Position numbers and translations under genes: made by a program
Assembly (NCBI GenBank): GCA_947072905.1
Contig: CAMTKF010000021.1
Location: 1 to 41,723 of the forward strand
Length of the DNA stretch: 41,723 nucleotides
Source of the DNA: an uncultured Bacteroidales bacterium
GTDB lineage: Bacteria; Bacteroidota; Bacteroidia; Bacteroidales; Muribaculaceae
Direction of reading: 5' to 3'
In this document: in pieces, positions 9,934-18,312 of the stretch
Layout of the letters: the number at the start of each line of letters is the position of its first letter
Numbering within the stretch: the stretch's first letter is position 1
Notes under the pieces: generated by a model
What the model saw: the letters and a program-made list of their open reading frames with translations, nothing else
The model's database searches: none
Told to the model about the DNA's origin: nothing

Positions 9934-10716
9934 ATGTCCCATACACGTCAAGAACGTCTTGAAGCATTCGGCCGGATAGTTGACACGCTTGAAATATTGC
10001 GTGTCAAGTGTCCGTGGGATGCAAAGCAAACCAACGAATCACTACGCCCCAATTCGATAGAAGAGGTATATGAGCTGTGTCAGGCTCTTGCCGACGATCA
10101 TCCTGCCGAGATACGCAAGGAACTCGGCGATGTGCTGCTGCACATACTGTTCTATGCCAAGATTGCCGACGAAAAGGGTCAGTTTGACATAGCCGACGTA
10201 TGTGATGCGCTTAACGAGAAACTGATTTTCCGCCATCCGCATGTGTTTGGCAACGTCGAGGCCGACAGCGCCGACAAGGTGATACAGAACTGGGAAGACA
10301 TAAAGCTGAAGGAACGCGGTGGCAACAAGACCGTGCTGGCCGGTGTACCCAAGGCACTACCTGCCCTTATCAAGGCATTCCGCGTGCAGGAGAAGGCCGC
10401 CAATGTGGGCTTTGACTGGGAAGAACCCGCACAGGTGTGGAACAAGGTAAAGGAGGAAATTGGCGAGGTGAGCGAGGCTATAGCAAGCGGAAACCATGAT
10501 GAGATCGAAGCTGAGATGGGCGATTTGCTCTTCAGCGTGATCAATGCCGCGCGGTTGTATAAGGTTAATCCCGAAAATGCGCTCGAACGCACCAACCGCA
10601 AGTTTATCGACCGTTTCAATTTCATAGAAGAAAAGGCCAAGGAGGCCGGACGCTCGCTGCGCGACCTTACCCTTGGCGAAATGGAGGAACTCTGGCAACA
10701 GGCCAAACATCAGTAA
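9934..10716 (+). CDS. mazG: Nucleoside triphosphate pyrophosphohydrolase MazG
   Basis: The protein has 260 residues, the usual length of two-domain MazG. It hydrolyses nucleoside triphosphates to monophosphate and pyrophosphate, cleaning the nucleotide pool and affecting stringent-response signalling. The N-terminal domain shows CPWDAKQTNESL and the metal-binding EE..E / ELGD helices (EIRKELGDVLLH). The conserved RHPHVFG follows. The second domain repeats the helices as KEEIGEVSEA and EAEMGDLLFS. It is cytoplasmic. It starts 12 bases after dsbD and ends 11 bases before topB. Confidence 0.95.
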   Translation: MSHTRQERLEAFGRIVDTLEILRVKCPWDAKQTNESLRPNSIEEVYELCQALADDHPAEIRKELGDVLLHILFYAKIADEKGQFDIADVCDALNEKLIFRHPHVFGNVEADSADKVIQNWEDIKLKERGGNKTVLAGVPKALPALIKAFRVQEKAANVGFDWEEPAQVWNKVKEEIGEVSEAIASGNHDEIEAEMGDLLFSVINAARLYKVNPENALERTNRKFIDRFNFIEEKAKEAGRSLRDLTLGEMEELWQQAKHQ

Positions 10717-10727
10717 TGTGATTTAAA

Positions 10728-12794
10728 GTGATTGTCTGTATAACCGAAAAACCTTCGGTAGCTGCTGATATTGCCCGTATCATAGGTGCCGATCACAAAC
10801 TTAACGGATTCTTTGAGGGTTCAGGTTACCAAGTGACCTGGACCTACGGCCATTTGTGCACACTCAAAGAACCGGCCGACTACACCGAGCTGTGGAAACG
10901 CTGGAGCCTGGGCGCACTGCCCATGCTGCCGCCACGCTTCGGCATAAAGCTCATTGATGACGAAGGCATCAAACGCCAGTTTCATGTGATTGAAACCCTG
11001 GTGGCCAATGCCGACGAGATCATAAACTGCGGTGATGCCGGGCAAGAGGGTGAACTGATACAGCGCTGGGTGATGCAGAAGGCTGCCGTGAAGTGTCCGG
11101 TGAAGCGCCTGTGGATATCGTCGCTTACCGACCAGTCGATACGCGATGGCTTCGCCGCGCTCGAACCTCAGGCCAAATACGACAATCTGTACTATGCCGG
11201 TCTGTCGCGCGCCATAGGCGACTGGATTCTCGGAATGAATGCCACACGCCTGTATTCGCTCAAGTATTCCGAGCCGGGCAAGGTGCTGTCGGTAGGACGC
11301 GTGCAGACCCCCACATTGGCTATGATAGTGAAGCGCCACTTCGAGATAGCCGATTTCAAGCCCAAGGACTATTGGGAACTCAACACCATATACAAGGATG
11401 TGCAGTTTGCCGCTTCAAAGAAATTTGACAGCGAGGAAACCGTTTCTGAGCTGGCACAACGCATATCCTCACTGCCCTTCACTGTAACCGACGTAGTTGA
11501 GAAGCAGGGCAGGGAAGCTCCGCCACGCCTGTTCGACCTCACCTCGCTGCAGGTGGAGTGCAACCGCCGCTGGGGTTGGAGCGCCGACGAGTCGCTGAGG
11601 CTCATACAGAGTCTGTATGAGAAGAAGGTAACTACATATCCGCGCGTAGATACCACATTCCTGCCCGACGACGTATATCCAAAGGTGCCCGACATACTGC
11701 GTCGCATGACACCCTATGCGCCGCAGACAGCACCGGTGCTCGCCGCCAAGATACCTAAAAGCAAGAAGGTTTTTGATAATTCAAAGGTGACAGACCACCA
11801 TGCAATCATACCTACAGGCGAGCTGCCCTCGCGCCTTGTGGGTGATGAGCGCAAGCTCTACCACATGATTGCCCTGAGGTTTATAGCGGCATTCTATCCC
11901 GACTGCCGTTTTCTGCAAACCACAGTCACCGGCCGCGTTGACGACATTGATTTCAAAGCCACGGGCAAGGTGATAACCGATGCCGGATGGCGCGTACTGT
12001 ATGATAAGACAGCCGAGGAAACATCCGAAGCCAACGAGCAGGCCGAAAAAGACGATGCCATATTGCCGCCCCTTGTCAAGGGCGAGTCGGGTCCGCATAC
12101 CCCCAAGATAGTGAAGAAAACCACTCAGCCGCCCAAATACTACACCGAGGGTACACTGCTCCGCGCCATGGAAACAGCAGGCAAGACTGTGGACGACGAT
12201 GCCCTGCGCGATGCCCTTAAAGAAAACGGCATAGGACGCCCGTCTACCCGAGCCTCGATTATCGAGACTCTGTTCCGCAGGCGTTATATCGAAAGAAAGC
12301 GCAAGAGCATAATGGCCACTCAGGCTGGTATCGACCTCATAAACACTATTAACGATGAATTGCTCAAAAGCGCGTCGCTGACAGGTATATGGGAGAACAA
12401 GCTGCGCAGAATCTCGCGCGGCGATTATTCACCGGCCGACTTCATCAACGAGCTCAAGGAGATGATAGGCAAGATAGTTTACGAAGTGCTGTCAGACAAC
12501 TCGGCAAGGCGTATACATGTGACTGACTCTGCGGCCGGGAAAGCCGAGAAGAGTGACAAGGCGGAGAAGGCTGCTCCCAAAAAGCGCGCTCCACGCAAAA
12601 AGAAGGCCGCTGAAGCCATCACAAGCCTTGAACAGATAGTTTGCCCGTCGTGCGGTAAAGGTCACATTCTGAAGGGGCGTACAGCATACGGATGCTCAAA
12701 TTTTGCTTCGGGCTGCGCTTTCCGTTTGCCCTTTGAGCAATATCCGGCCACGCTGTCGCCCTCAGAACTGGCTGCAAACATCAAGGCTAAGTAA
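10728..12794 (+). CDS. topB: DNA topoisomerase III (type IA)
   Basis: The protein has 688 residues. It relaxes and decatenates DNA through a 5'-phosphotyrosine intermediate. The start is a GTG at 10728, giving MIVCITEKPSVA with the Toprim glutamate Glu7. The Toprim acidic motif reads D103-A-G105-Q-E107, so the usual second Asp is Gly. The active-site Tyr304 is in TTYPRVDTTFL. A conserved GIGRPSTRASIIE is at about 505. A Lys/Ala-rich linker (600-635) leads to a C-terminal zinc ribbon CPSCGKGH...YGCSNFASGC. It is the last gene of the operon. Confidence 0.95.
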   Translation: MIVCITEKPSVAADIARIIGADHKLNGFFEGSGYQVTWTYGHLCTLKEPADYTELWKRWSLGALPMLPPRFGIKLIDDEGIKRQFHVIETLVANADEIINCGDAGQEGELIQRWVMQKAAVKCPVKRLWISSLTDQSIRDGFAALEPQAKYDNLYYAGLSRAIGDWILGMNATRLYSLKYSEPGKVLSVGRVQTPTLAMIVKRHFEIADFKPKDYWELNTIYKDVQFAASKKFDSEETVSELAQRISSLPFTVTDVVEKQGREAPPRLFDLTSLQVECNRRWGWSADESLRLIQSLYEKKVTTYPRVDTTFLPDDVYPKVPDILRRMTPYAPQTAPVLAAKIPKSKKVFDNSKVTDHHAIIPTGELPSRLVGDERKLYHMIALRFIAAFYPDCRFLQTTVTGRVDDIDFKATGKVITDAGWRVLYDKTAEETSEANEQAEKDDAILPPLVKGESGPHTPKIVKKTTQPPKYYTEGTLLRAMETAGKTVDDDALRDALKENGIGRPSTRASIIETLFRRRYIERKRKSIMATQAGIDLINTINDELLKSASLTGIWENKLRRISRGDYSPADFINELKEMIGKIVYEVLSDNSARRIHVTDSAAGKAEKSDKAEKAAPKKRAPRKKKAAEAITSLEQIVCPSCGKGHILKGRTAYGCSNFASGCAFRLPFEQYPATLSPSELAANIKAK

Positions 12795-12909
12795 ACATAA
12801 TCAGAGCAATGGCTGCTGCATATAGCAGGTGGTTGATTGTTAAAATAGGTATATAAAGCAAAAATACTGTAAAATTTGGTTACAAAACAATTAAATCTGA
12901 AAGCAAGTA

Positions 12910-12941
12910 CTTGGTAATAAGTATAAAATACATTAACTTTG
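12910..12941 (+). promoter_or_regulatory. Promoter of a candidate noncoding RNA
   Basis: CTTG (12910-12913, 3 of 4 to TTTG) and TAACTTTG (12934-12941) are separated by 20 bases, fitting the Bacteroidetes -33/-7 pattern. No open frame starts downstream before the terminator at 13170-13206. Confidence 0.65.
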
Positions 12942-12946
12942 CAAAA

Positions 12947-13206
12947 GATTTAATGAATCACCTGTTGACTTAGACTTAGACCGATTATTTACGCATTCTA
13001 CTCGATTTTTATAAGACTCTAAGCTAAGGCATGCGACCCAGCTCCTCGCGATGAAGACCACTGTGTGCAGCAAAGGTGTTGTGATAAGTAAGTATGATAT
13101 AATCTCTGCACTATTAGTAAAGCTCTAAAGTAGCTGAATTAGAATCACAAATTGCCTTATGGCTAAGAGTCCTCGACCATTGCTGAAATGGATGAGGATT
13201 TTTTTT
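12947..13206 (+). ncRNA. Candidate structured noncoding RNA, about 260 nt
   Basis: A promoter-like sequence and a strong terminator bracket about 260 bases without a coding frame. A long-range stem is visible: GACTCT (13015-13020) with AGAGTC (13166-13171), AGC (13022-13024) with GCT (13162-13164), and TAAGGCA (13025-13031) with TGCCTTA (13153-13159). Inside, TTGTGAT (13079-13085) pairs with ATCACAA (13144-13150), and a small GCGA/TCGC hairpin lies at 13034-13050. The rod-like shape resembles 6S RNA, which Bacteroidales have, but I cannot confirm identity. It shows no tRNA-like end, so it is not tmRNA, and no RNase P core motif. The region 12795-12909 before it holds nothing I recognise. Confidence 0.5.
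13170..13206 (+). terminator. Terminator of the candidate noncoding RNA
   Basis: TCCTC (13170-13174) pairs with GAGGA (13194-13198), and CCAT with ATGG inside, followed by eight T. Confidence 0.75.
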
Positions 13207-13240
13207 GCCGCTTGTCACCCACTGCCACAAGATTATGAGA

Positions 13241-14190
13241 ATATGACATCCGGCAGGATGTATGCAAATACCGTAACCGTGTATGCACGACCGTAGGGAG
13301 GGCATGCACGGAAAGGTGGACACAAGATATTGGCATCCGCCAAGGATGCAGCACAGGAGTCCGGGGACAATAAGACGGCTCAGCGGATGTCGCTGTGGCC
13401 TATGCCGCATCCTGTCGGATGCCATCTGTGTATGCGTGCTTACCCGGCATGCCCTCCCTATGGTCGTGCATACCGGGTTACGGTGTGGCAGGCTTCCTTG
13501 ACGGAAGCCATATTCTTGATAACAAGGATGTTTGGCATGATATAACTACACCGAATCTGACGCGATGTATCTTCCGCTATCGGAATATGACATCCGGCAG
13601 GATGTCTGTGAATTAGTAGCCGGGTATGCACGCGCGTAGGTGTAACCGAAGCGCAGGGCATGCCCGGTAAGCGTATTAAAAAGCAAAGGCATTCGCAGAA
13701 AGCCGATTATACATGCGACCCACATATATAGACGGCTTTTTACGAATGCCTTTGGTTTGGGTGCGACCGTCCGGGCATGCCCTCCCTACGGTCGTGCATA
13801 CCCGGCTACTAGCTTTCAGGCTTCCTTCGGATGCCATCTTACAGATAACCCCGGGGGCGGATGATGCTGTGTGCGCAATTGCCTATGCTGCATCCTGTCG
13901 GATGCCATCTATGTATGCGTACTACCCGGCATGCTCTGCGCTACGGCTACGCCTGCGCGTGCATAGACATCCTTGGAGGATGTCATATTCTTGGGAGCGC
14001 AATCGGAGCGGATTGTGATACAGCACTTATATCTACAAGATGCACTGCGGACTAACATCAATGTTATCGGGAATATGACATCCGGCAGGATGTCTGCAAA
14101 TACCGTAACCGTGTATGCACGACCGCAGGGAGGGCATGCACGGCAGGCCGTCCAAAGAGTATAGGCATCCGGAGGATGCAGCATAAGAAT
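13241..14190. repeat. Dispersed palindromic repeat, cluster B (six cores)
   Basis: This stretch of about 950 bases has no credible gene. It holds six cores of the GCATGCCCTCCCT..GGTCGTGCATACCGGG type, in mixed orientation: about 13262-13312 (reverse), 13440-13490 (forward), 13615-13672 (reverse), 13765-13812 (forward), 13920-13965 (forward) and 14100-14148 (reverse). Small hairpins accompany them: GACATCC..GGATGT (13244, 13588, 14078), GGCTTCC..GGAAGCC (near 13490), GCATCC..GGATGC (near 13410 and 13890). The TTCGCAGAAAGCCGATT module of cluster A recurs in reverse near 13690 and, diverged, near 13730. It lies between convergent topB (with the ncRNA) and tsf. Confidence 0.85.
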
Positions 14191-14269
14191 CATAGTATAT
14201 ATAAGGTGAATCAGCGGCTTATATTCCGGGAGAGCGTTAGGTGGTTAGGATTGTGCTCTATGGTATACA

Positions 14270-14301
14270 AAACAGGCCGAGTCGGTTGACTCGGCCTGTT
14301 T
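14270..14301 (-). terminator. Terminator of the rplM-rpsI-rpsB-tsf operon
   Basis: A perfect 14-bp inverted repeat (14270-14283 and 14288-14301) with core AGGCCGAGTC and a 4-nt loop starts 20 bases after the tsf stop. The minus strand reads TTTT after the stem. Confidence 0.8.
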
Positions 14302-14320
14302 GGCGTATTTGGTGTGGAGA

Positions 14321-15313
14321 TTAGTCGGCGTTGAGGTTTACGCGCTTGAAATCTACAGCTACGAGGCCCTTCTGGGTCTGTTCGAGGAACTGACCTACGG
14401 TGAGCTTGCTGTCCTGAACGTATTCCTGTTCCATGAGGCAGCTTTCCTTGAAGAACTTGTTCAGACGGCCGTTGGCGATGTTCTGAATCATAGCTTCGGG
14501 GAGGTTAGCGGCCTTGGCTTCGGCTGTTTCTTTCATGATCTGGCGAGCTTTGGCAGCGTCGTCAGCGGTGATCCAACCCTTGGTGATGTTAGATTCGATG
14601 TGGTCTTCAGAGTCGAAGTGGTTGGGGTTGAGGCCGGCCTTCTTGAGGGCAGCTTCAACAGCCTTCTTAACCTGTTCCTGCTTGGTTTTTTCAACAGCTA
14701 CGGCGATTTCCTGGTCGATAGTTGCCTGGGGAACGTCGTTGCGGCTGCAAGCCACGGGGTTCATTGAAGCGATCTGCATGCAGACTTCGCGACCTACCTG
14801 AGCGTCAACGCCGGGGAGGTTGAAACCAACGATAGCAGCGAGCTTGTTGTTGAAGTGGTTGTAAGCGGCGGTAGAAGGAGCTTCTACAACTTCGTAAGCG
14901 CCGATTTCGGTCTTTTCGCCGGTTTTGCCTGATTCTTCAGTTACGAGATCGGCAACGGTGCGACCGTCAACGGTGAGGGCCTTGAGTTCGTCGGCGTTTT
15001 TGCAGCGGTTAGCTACAGCGAGGTCGAGGAGGGTCTTGGCGAGGTTAACGAAGCCTTCGTTCTTAGCCACGAAGTCGGTTTCGCAGTTGAGAGCGAGGAT
15101 AGCGGCAAAGTTGCCGTCGTTCTTCGACATAACGCAGCCTTCGGCGGCGTTACGGTCTTCGCGCTTAGCGGCAACGGCCTGACCCTTCTTGCGGAGGATT
15201 TCAACGGCCTTTTCGATGTCGCCGTCAGTTTCGGCGAGAGCCTTTTTGCAGTCCATCAGGCCGGCCGATGTGAGGTGGCGCAGCTTGGTGATTTCTGCCA
15301 TTGTTACTGCCAT
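14321..15313 (-). CDS. tsf: Elongation factor Ts
   Basis: The protein has 330 residues. EF-Ts exchanges GDP for GTP on EF-Tu. The N-terminal UBA-like domain reads ITKLRHLTSAGLMDCKKAL, followed by the conserved ILALNCETDFVAKN of the core. It is longer than the E. coli protein (about 283), as expected for Bacteroidetes. Starts at 15313 (MAVTMAEIT) or 15301 (MAEIT) are both possible; the latter fits the family. It is the last gene of the ribosomal operon, 120 bases after rpsB, with a long hairpin in between. Confidence 0.97.
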   Translation of the reverse strand: MAVTMAEITKLRHLTSAGLMDCKKALAETDGDIEKAVEILRKKGQAVAAKREDRNAAEGCVMSKNDGNFAAILALNCETDFVAKNEGFVNLAKTLLDLAVANRCKNADELKALTVDGRTVADLVTEESGKTGEKTEIGAYEVVEAPSTAAYNHFNNKLAAIVGFNLPGVDAQVGREVCMQIASMNPVACSRNDVPQATIDQEIAVAVEKTKQEQVKKAVEAALKKAGLNPNHFDSEDHIESNITKGWITADDAAKARQIMKETAEAKAANLPEAMIQNIANGRLNKFFKESCLMEQEYVQDSKLTVGQFLEQTQKGLVAVDFKRVNLNAD

Positions 15314-15357
15314 AATATTATGTAGTATTAGGAGATTAGTTATTCGTTTAATTTATT

Positions 15358-15403
15358 TTAGACATAAAGCACTCTGATAACAGGCAGGGTACTTTATGTC
15401 TAA
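15358..15403 (-). promoter_or_regulatory. Long hairpin between rpsB and tsf
   Basis: TTAGACATAAAG (15358-15369) and CTTTATGTCTAA (15392-15403) are perfect reverse complements. Inside, ACTCTG and CAGGGT add six pairs with one wobble, after a one-base bulge. No T-run follows on the minus strand, so a processing site or an expression-balancing element is more likely than a full terminator. Confidence 0.6.
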
Positions 15404-15433
15404 GATATTTGATTTGTTGCGAACAATCAGCGA

Positions 15434-16252
15434 TTATTCAGCGGCTTCGGCAGCGGGAGCTTCAGCTTCGGCGGGAGCGTCGTTCTTGCGTACGCGACGA
15501 CGTTCGCGACGGGGAGCGGGAGCGGCTTCGCCTTCGCCGGCTGCTTCGGTGTCAACCTTTTCAGCCTTGCGTTCTTCGAGGCCTTCCTTCATGGCTTCGG
15601 TGAGGGCGCCCACGATGAGTTCGATGCTCTTTGAAGCGTCGTCGTTTGCGGGGATAACGAAGTCGATGTTGGTGGGGTCTGAGTTGGTGTCAACCATAGC
15701 GAAAACGGGGATACCGAGGCGGTTGGCTTCAGCAACGGCGATGCGTTCTTTCAGTACGTCAACTACGAAGAGAGCCGAGGGAAGACGGTTGAGGTCGGCG
15801 ATAGAGCCGAGGGTCTTTTCGAGCTTTGCGCGCTGACGGGTGATCTGAAGGCGTTCACGCTTTGAGAGGTTGTCGAAAGTACCATCCTTGGTCATCTTGT
15901 CGATAGAAGTCATCTTCTTGACAGCCTTGCGGATGGTGGGGAAGTTGGTGAGCATACCGCCGGGCCAGCGTTCGATAACGTAGGGCATGTTTACGCCCTG
16001 GGCGAGGTCGGCGATAACTTGTTTGGCCTGTTTTTTGGTTGCTACGAAGAGCACCTTCTTGCCTTGCTTGGCGATGTTCTTCAGAGCGGCTGCAGCTTCT
16101 TCTATTTTAGCTGCGGTCTTATAGAGATCGATGATGTGGATACCGTTGCGCTCCATGAAGATGTAAGGAGCCATTGCAGGATTCCATTTGCGTTTGAGGT
16201 GGCCGAAGTGGCATCCTGCTTCGATAAGTTGGTCAAATGTTGGATTTGCCAT
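15434..16252 (-). CDS. rpsB: 30S ribosomal protein S2
   Basis: The protein has 272 residues. The start MANPTFDQLIEAGCHFGH and the conserved RKWNPAMAPYIF, RWPGGMLTN and VDTNSDPTNIDFVIPAND leave no doubt. It binds the small subunit late in assembly and is needed with S1. A charged tail of about 45 residues (rich in Ala, Glu and Arg, with RRERRRVRK) extends beyond the E. coli form. It lies 163 bases after rpsI, with a folded leader between. Confidence 0.97.
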   Translation of the reverse strand: MANPTFDQLIEAGCHFGHLKRKWNPAMAPYIFMERNGIHIIDLYKTAAKIEEAAAALKNIAKQGKKVLFVATKKQAKQVIADLAQGVNMPYVIERWPGGMLTNFPTIRKAVKKMTSIDKMTKDGTFDNLSKRERLQITRQRAKLEKTLGSIADLNRLPSALFVVDVLKERIAVAEANRLGIPVFAMVDTNSDPTNIDFVIPANDDASKSIELIVGALTEAMKEGLEERKAEKVDTEAAGEGEAAPAPRRERRRVRKNDAPAEAEAPAAEAAE

Positions 16253-16343
16253 GATTTTTTTGTTGGGTTTACGTTCTTTTGTTTCAACCGCAGGGTAGGG
16301 AACGTGTCCATCCCGGCGATTTAGATACTAAACTCTGATTAGT

Positions 16344-16401
16344 CCGGAGTCTGTCTCCGGCGAGCTGATACAAGGGAAGTAGAGTTGACTCCCTAAGCTC
16401 G
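16344..16401 (-). promoter_or_regulatory. Folded leader region upstream of rpsB
   Basis: Three nested or adjacent stems lie in the rpsI-rpsB gap: CCGGAG/CTCCGG (16344-16349, 16355-16360); CGAGCT/AGCTCG (16361-16366, 16396-16401), which encloses AGGG..AGT/ACTCCCT. No TAnnTTTG box is seen in the gap, so rpsB is probably on the rplM transcript. It is a candidate binding site for autoregulation by S2; that role is inferred. Confidence 0.5.
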
Positions 16402-16415
16402 AAGTAAGCAGCGTA

Positions 16416-16802
16416 TTAACGCTTGCTGAACTGGAAGCGCTTGCGTGCCTTGGGCTGACCGGGCTTTTTGCGTTCCACGGCGCGGGGGTCGCGGGTCATG
16501 AAGCCGTGCTTGCGCAACAGAGCCTTGTCGTCGGGGTTAACCTTGACGAGAGCGCGGGCGATAGCGAGGCGCAGAGCTTCGGCCTGGCCTTTGTAGCCGC
16601 CGCCGTCGAGGTTTACGTTCACGTCGTACTTTTCAGTAACGTCGAGAAGGCTCAGGGGCTGTTTAACGATGAATTGAAGAATCGAAGAGGGGAAATACAC
16701 TTCGAGGGGGCGGTGGTTGATGGTGATGACGCCGTTACCTTCTTTGAGGATTACGCGGGCCACTGCGGCCTTACGACGGCCTACTGCATTAACGTTTTCC
16801 AT
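16416..16802 (-). CDS. rpsI: 30S ribosomal protein S9
   Basis: The protein has 128 residues, normal for S9. It shows GRRKAAVARV at the start, GGGYKGQAEALRLAIARAL in the middle, and the basic tail RKKPGQPKARKRFQFSKR, whose last residues reach the P-site tRNA. It starts 8 bases after the rplM stop, the usual pairing. Confidence 0.97.
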   Translation of the reverse strand: MENVNAVGRRKAAVARVILKEGNGVITINHRPLEVYFPSSILQFIVKQPLSLLDVTEKYDVNVNLDGGGYKGQAEALRLAIARALVKVNPDDKALLRKHGFMTRDPRAVERKKPGQPKARKRFQFSKR

Positions 16803-16810
16803 TCTTGCGA

Positions 16811-17290
16811 TTATTTCATTTTGTTAATATCAATGACTTTGGGTTCCTGAGCCTGGTGGGGGTGTTCAGGGCCATTGTATACGTGTACGTTCTCGATAAG
16901 GCGACGGCCAAGACGGTTCTTGGGGAGCATGCCTTTGAGTACACGCATGTACAGGGGATGGATGCCGGGCTTGAGGTGCTTGTTGTACGACTTCTTCATC
17001 AGCACTTCGGGGGTGAGCTCGCGCTGACCGCCGGGGTAGCCGGTGTAGTTGAGGTAGATGCGGTCGGTCATCTTCTTGCCGGTGAGAACCACTTTGTCGG
17101 CGTTGATAATAATCACATTGTCGCCACACTCGGTGTAGGGCGAGTAGGTAGGCTTGTGCTTTCCGCGCAGGATTTTAGCGACTTTCGAGCAAAGGCGGCC
17201 GAGTACCTGGTCGGTAGCGTCGATTACCACCCATTCGCGCTCGATCGACTGTGCGTTGGGGGAAAGGGTCTTGTAACTTAAAGTATCCAC
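16811..17290 (-). CDS. rplM: 50S ribosomal protein L13
   Basis: The protein has 159 residues, slightly longer than E. coli L13 because of an N-terminal extension (MDTLSYKTLSPNAQSIERE). Core motifs WVVIDATDQVLGRL, GDNVIIINADKVVLTG and VLKGMLPKNRLGR are clear. It is the first gene of the ribosomal operon and has a hairpin-bearing leader. Confidence 0.97.
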   Translation of the reverse strand: MDTLSYKTLSPNAQSIEREWVVIDATDQVLGRLCSKVAKILRGKHKPTYSPYTECGDNVIIINADKVVLTGKKMTDRIYLNYTGYPGGQRELTPEVLMKKSYNKHLKPGIHPLYMRVLKGMLPKNRLGRRLIENVHVYNGPEHPHQAQEPKVIDINKMK

Positions 17291-17321
17291 TTTGTTGTTT
17301 TTAAGATTGATTAGTTAATAA

Positions 17322-17357
17322 TTTTGGCCGCACACTTATCCCGATGCTCGGCCAAAA
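17322..17357 (-). promoter_or_regulatory. Hairpin in the rplM leader
   Basis: TTTTGGCCG (17322-17330) pairs perfectly with CGGCCAAAA (17349-17357). It lies about 32 bases before the rplM start, in a leader of roughly 110 bases. An L13-binding autoregulatory leader is possible; that role is inferred. Confidence 0.45.
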
Positions 17358-17406
17358 GCACCGCGACTGTGGCTGCCTGTTATGTTATTTGGACATAATC
17401 GGACTG

Positions 17407-17438
17407 CAAAGTTACGGATTTTCCACCAAATAAGCAAC
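17407..17438 (-). promoter_or_regulatory. Promoter of the rplM operon
   Basis: On the minus strand, GTTG (17438-17435, 3 of 4) and TAACTTTG (17414-17407) are 20 bases apart, matching the Bacteroidetes promoter pattern. Confidence 0.65.
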
Positions 17439-17464
17439 TTTTAGACAAAAATATAGCCTAAAAT

Positions 17465-17495
17465 TTTGTTATGAACTATAAAAAGCGTAACTTTG
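17465..17495 (+). promoter_or_regulatory. Promoter of tRNA-Leu
   Basis: TTTG (17465-17468) and TAACTTTG (17488-17495) are 19 bases apart, an exact consensus match, 25 bases before the tRNA. Confidence 0.85.
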
Positions 17496-17520
17496 CACCG
17501 CAAAACCCAAATCCTTGCAT

Positions 17521-17602
17521 GCGCGTGTGGCGTAATTGGTAGCCGCGTTAGACTTAGGATCTAATGTCCTCGGACGTAAGGGTTCGAGTCCCTTCATGCG
17601 CA
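17521..17602 (+). tRNA. tRNA-Leu (anticodon TAG)
   Basis: The acceptor GCGCGTG (17521-17527) pairs with CATGCGC (17595-17601) with one G-U pair, and A17602 is the discriminator base. The anticodon stem TTAGA/TCTAA encloses the loop CTTAGGA with anticodon TAG. The long variable arm (TGTCCTCGGACG) marks a class II tRNA, and GGTTCGAGTCC is the T arm. CCA is not encoded. It reads leucine CUN codons. Confidence 0.95.
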
Positions 17603-17609
17603 CGAGTTG

Positions 17610-17647
17610 TCCCGCAATGCCTTCAGTAAGGTTTGCGGGATATGTTT
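17610..17647 (+). terminator. Terminator after tRNA-Leu
   Basis: TCCCGCAA (17610-17617) pairs with TTGCGGGA (17633-17640), followed by a T-rich tract. Confidence 0.75.
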
Positions 17648-17662
17648 TTATTAAGCTGCGGA

Positions 17663-17695
17663 TTTGGAACTTAATATGATTTTTTAGTAAATTTG
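17663..17695 (+). promoter_or_regulatory. Promoter of efp
   Basis: TTTG (17663-17666) and TAAATTTG (17688-17695) are 21 bases apart, an exact consensus match, 29 bases before the start codon. Confidence 0.85.
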
Positions 17696-17724
17696 CAAAA
17701 AATTTTTCATCATACCAATCAAAT

Positions 17725-18291
17725 ATGATTAACGCTCAGGACATCAAAAACGGCACCTGCATCCGCATGGATGGCCGTCTCTATTTCTGCATAGAGTTCC
17801 TCCATGTAAAACCCGGCAAGGGCAACACATTCATGCGCACCAAGCTCAAGGATGTGGTTGACGGCCGTGTGCTCGAACGCCGCTTCAACATCGGCGAAAA
17901 ACTCGAAGACGTACGTGTTGAACGCCGTCCCTTCCAGTATCTCTACACCGACGGTGACGACGATATCTTCATGAACAACGAAACCTTCGAACAGATTCCC
18001 ATCAACAAGAATCTCGTTACAGGCGCCGCTTACATGAAAGAAGGCGACACCGTAGAAGTAGTTACCGACGCTTCTACCGAAACTGTCCTCTACGCCGAAA
18101 TGCCCATCAAGACAGTCCTCAAGGTTACCTACACCGAACCCGGTATCAAGGGCGATACAGCCACCAACACCCTTAAACCCGCCACCGTTGAGACCGGCGC
18201 CGAAGTGCGCGTGCCCCTCTTCGTCAACGAAGGCGAGTCTATCGAAGTCGATACCCGCGACGGTTCATACCTCTGCCGCGTAAAGGCCTGA
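17725..18291 (+). CDS. efp: Translation elongation factor P
   Basis: The protein has 188 residues, the normal length. EF-P relieves ribosome stalling at runs of proline. The N-terminal KOW-like domain carries the loop VKPGKGNTF with Lys32, the position that is modified by EpmA-type enzymes in some bacteria; no modifying enzyme is seen nearby. The two OB-fold domains follow, including [18 protein letters not shown] and the C-terminal [12 protein letters not shown]. It is a single-gene unit between its own promoter and terminator. Confidence 0.97.
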   Translation: MINAQDIKNGTCIRMDGRLYFCIEFLHVKPGKGNTFMRTKLKDVVDGRVLERRFNIGEKLEDVRVERRPFQYLYTDGDDDIFMNNETFEQIPINKNLVTGAAYMKEGDTVEVVTDASTETVLYAEMPIKTVLKVTYTEPGIKGDTATNTLKPATVETGAEVRVPLFVNEGESIEVDTRDGSYLCRVKA

Positions 18292-18312
18292 TAGCCTGAT
18301 AAGAATTATCGT

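Noticed and set aside
12947-13206. tmRNA or RNase P RNA
   Set aside because: No tRNA-like acceptor and T arm, no tag frame, and no RNase P conserved core could be seen.
13241-14190. CRISPR array
   Set aside because: The repeats are in mixed orientation, vary in sequence and spacing, and are themselves palindromic modules; there are no unique spacers of constant length and no cas genes.
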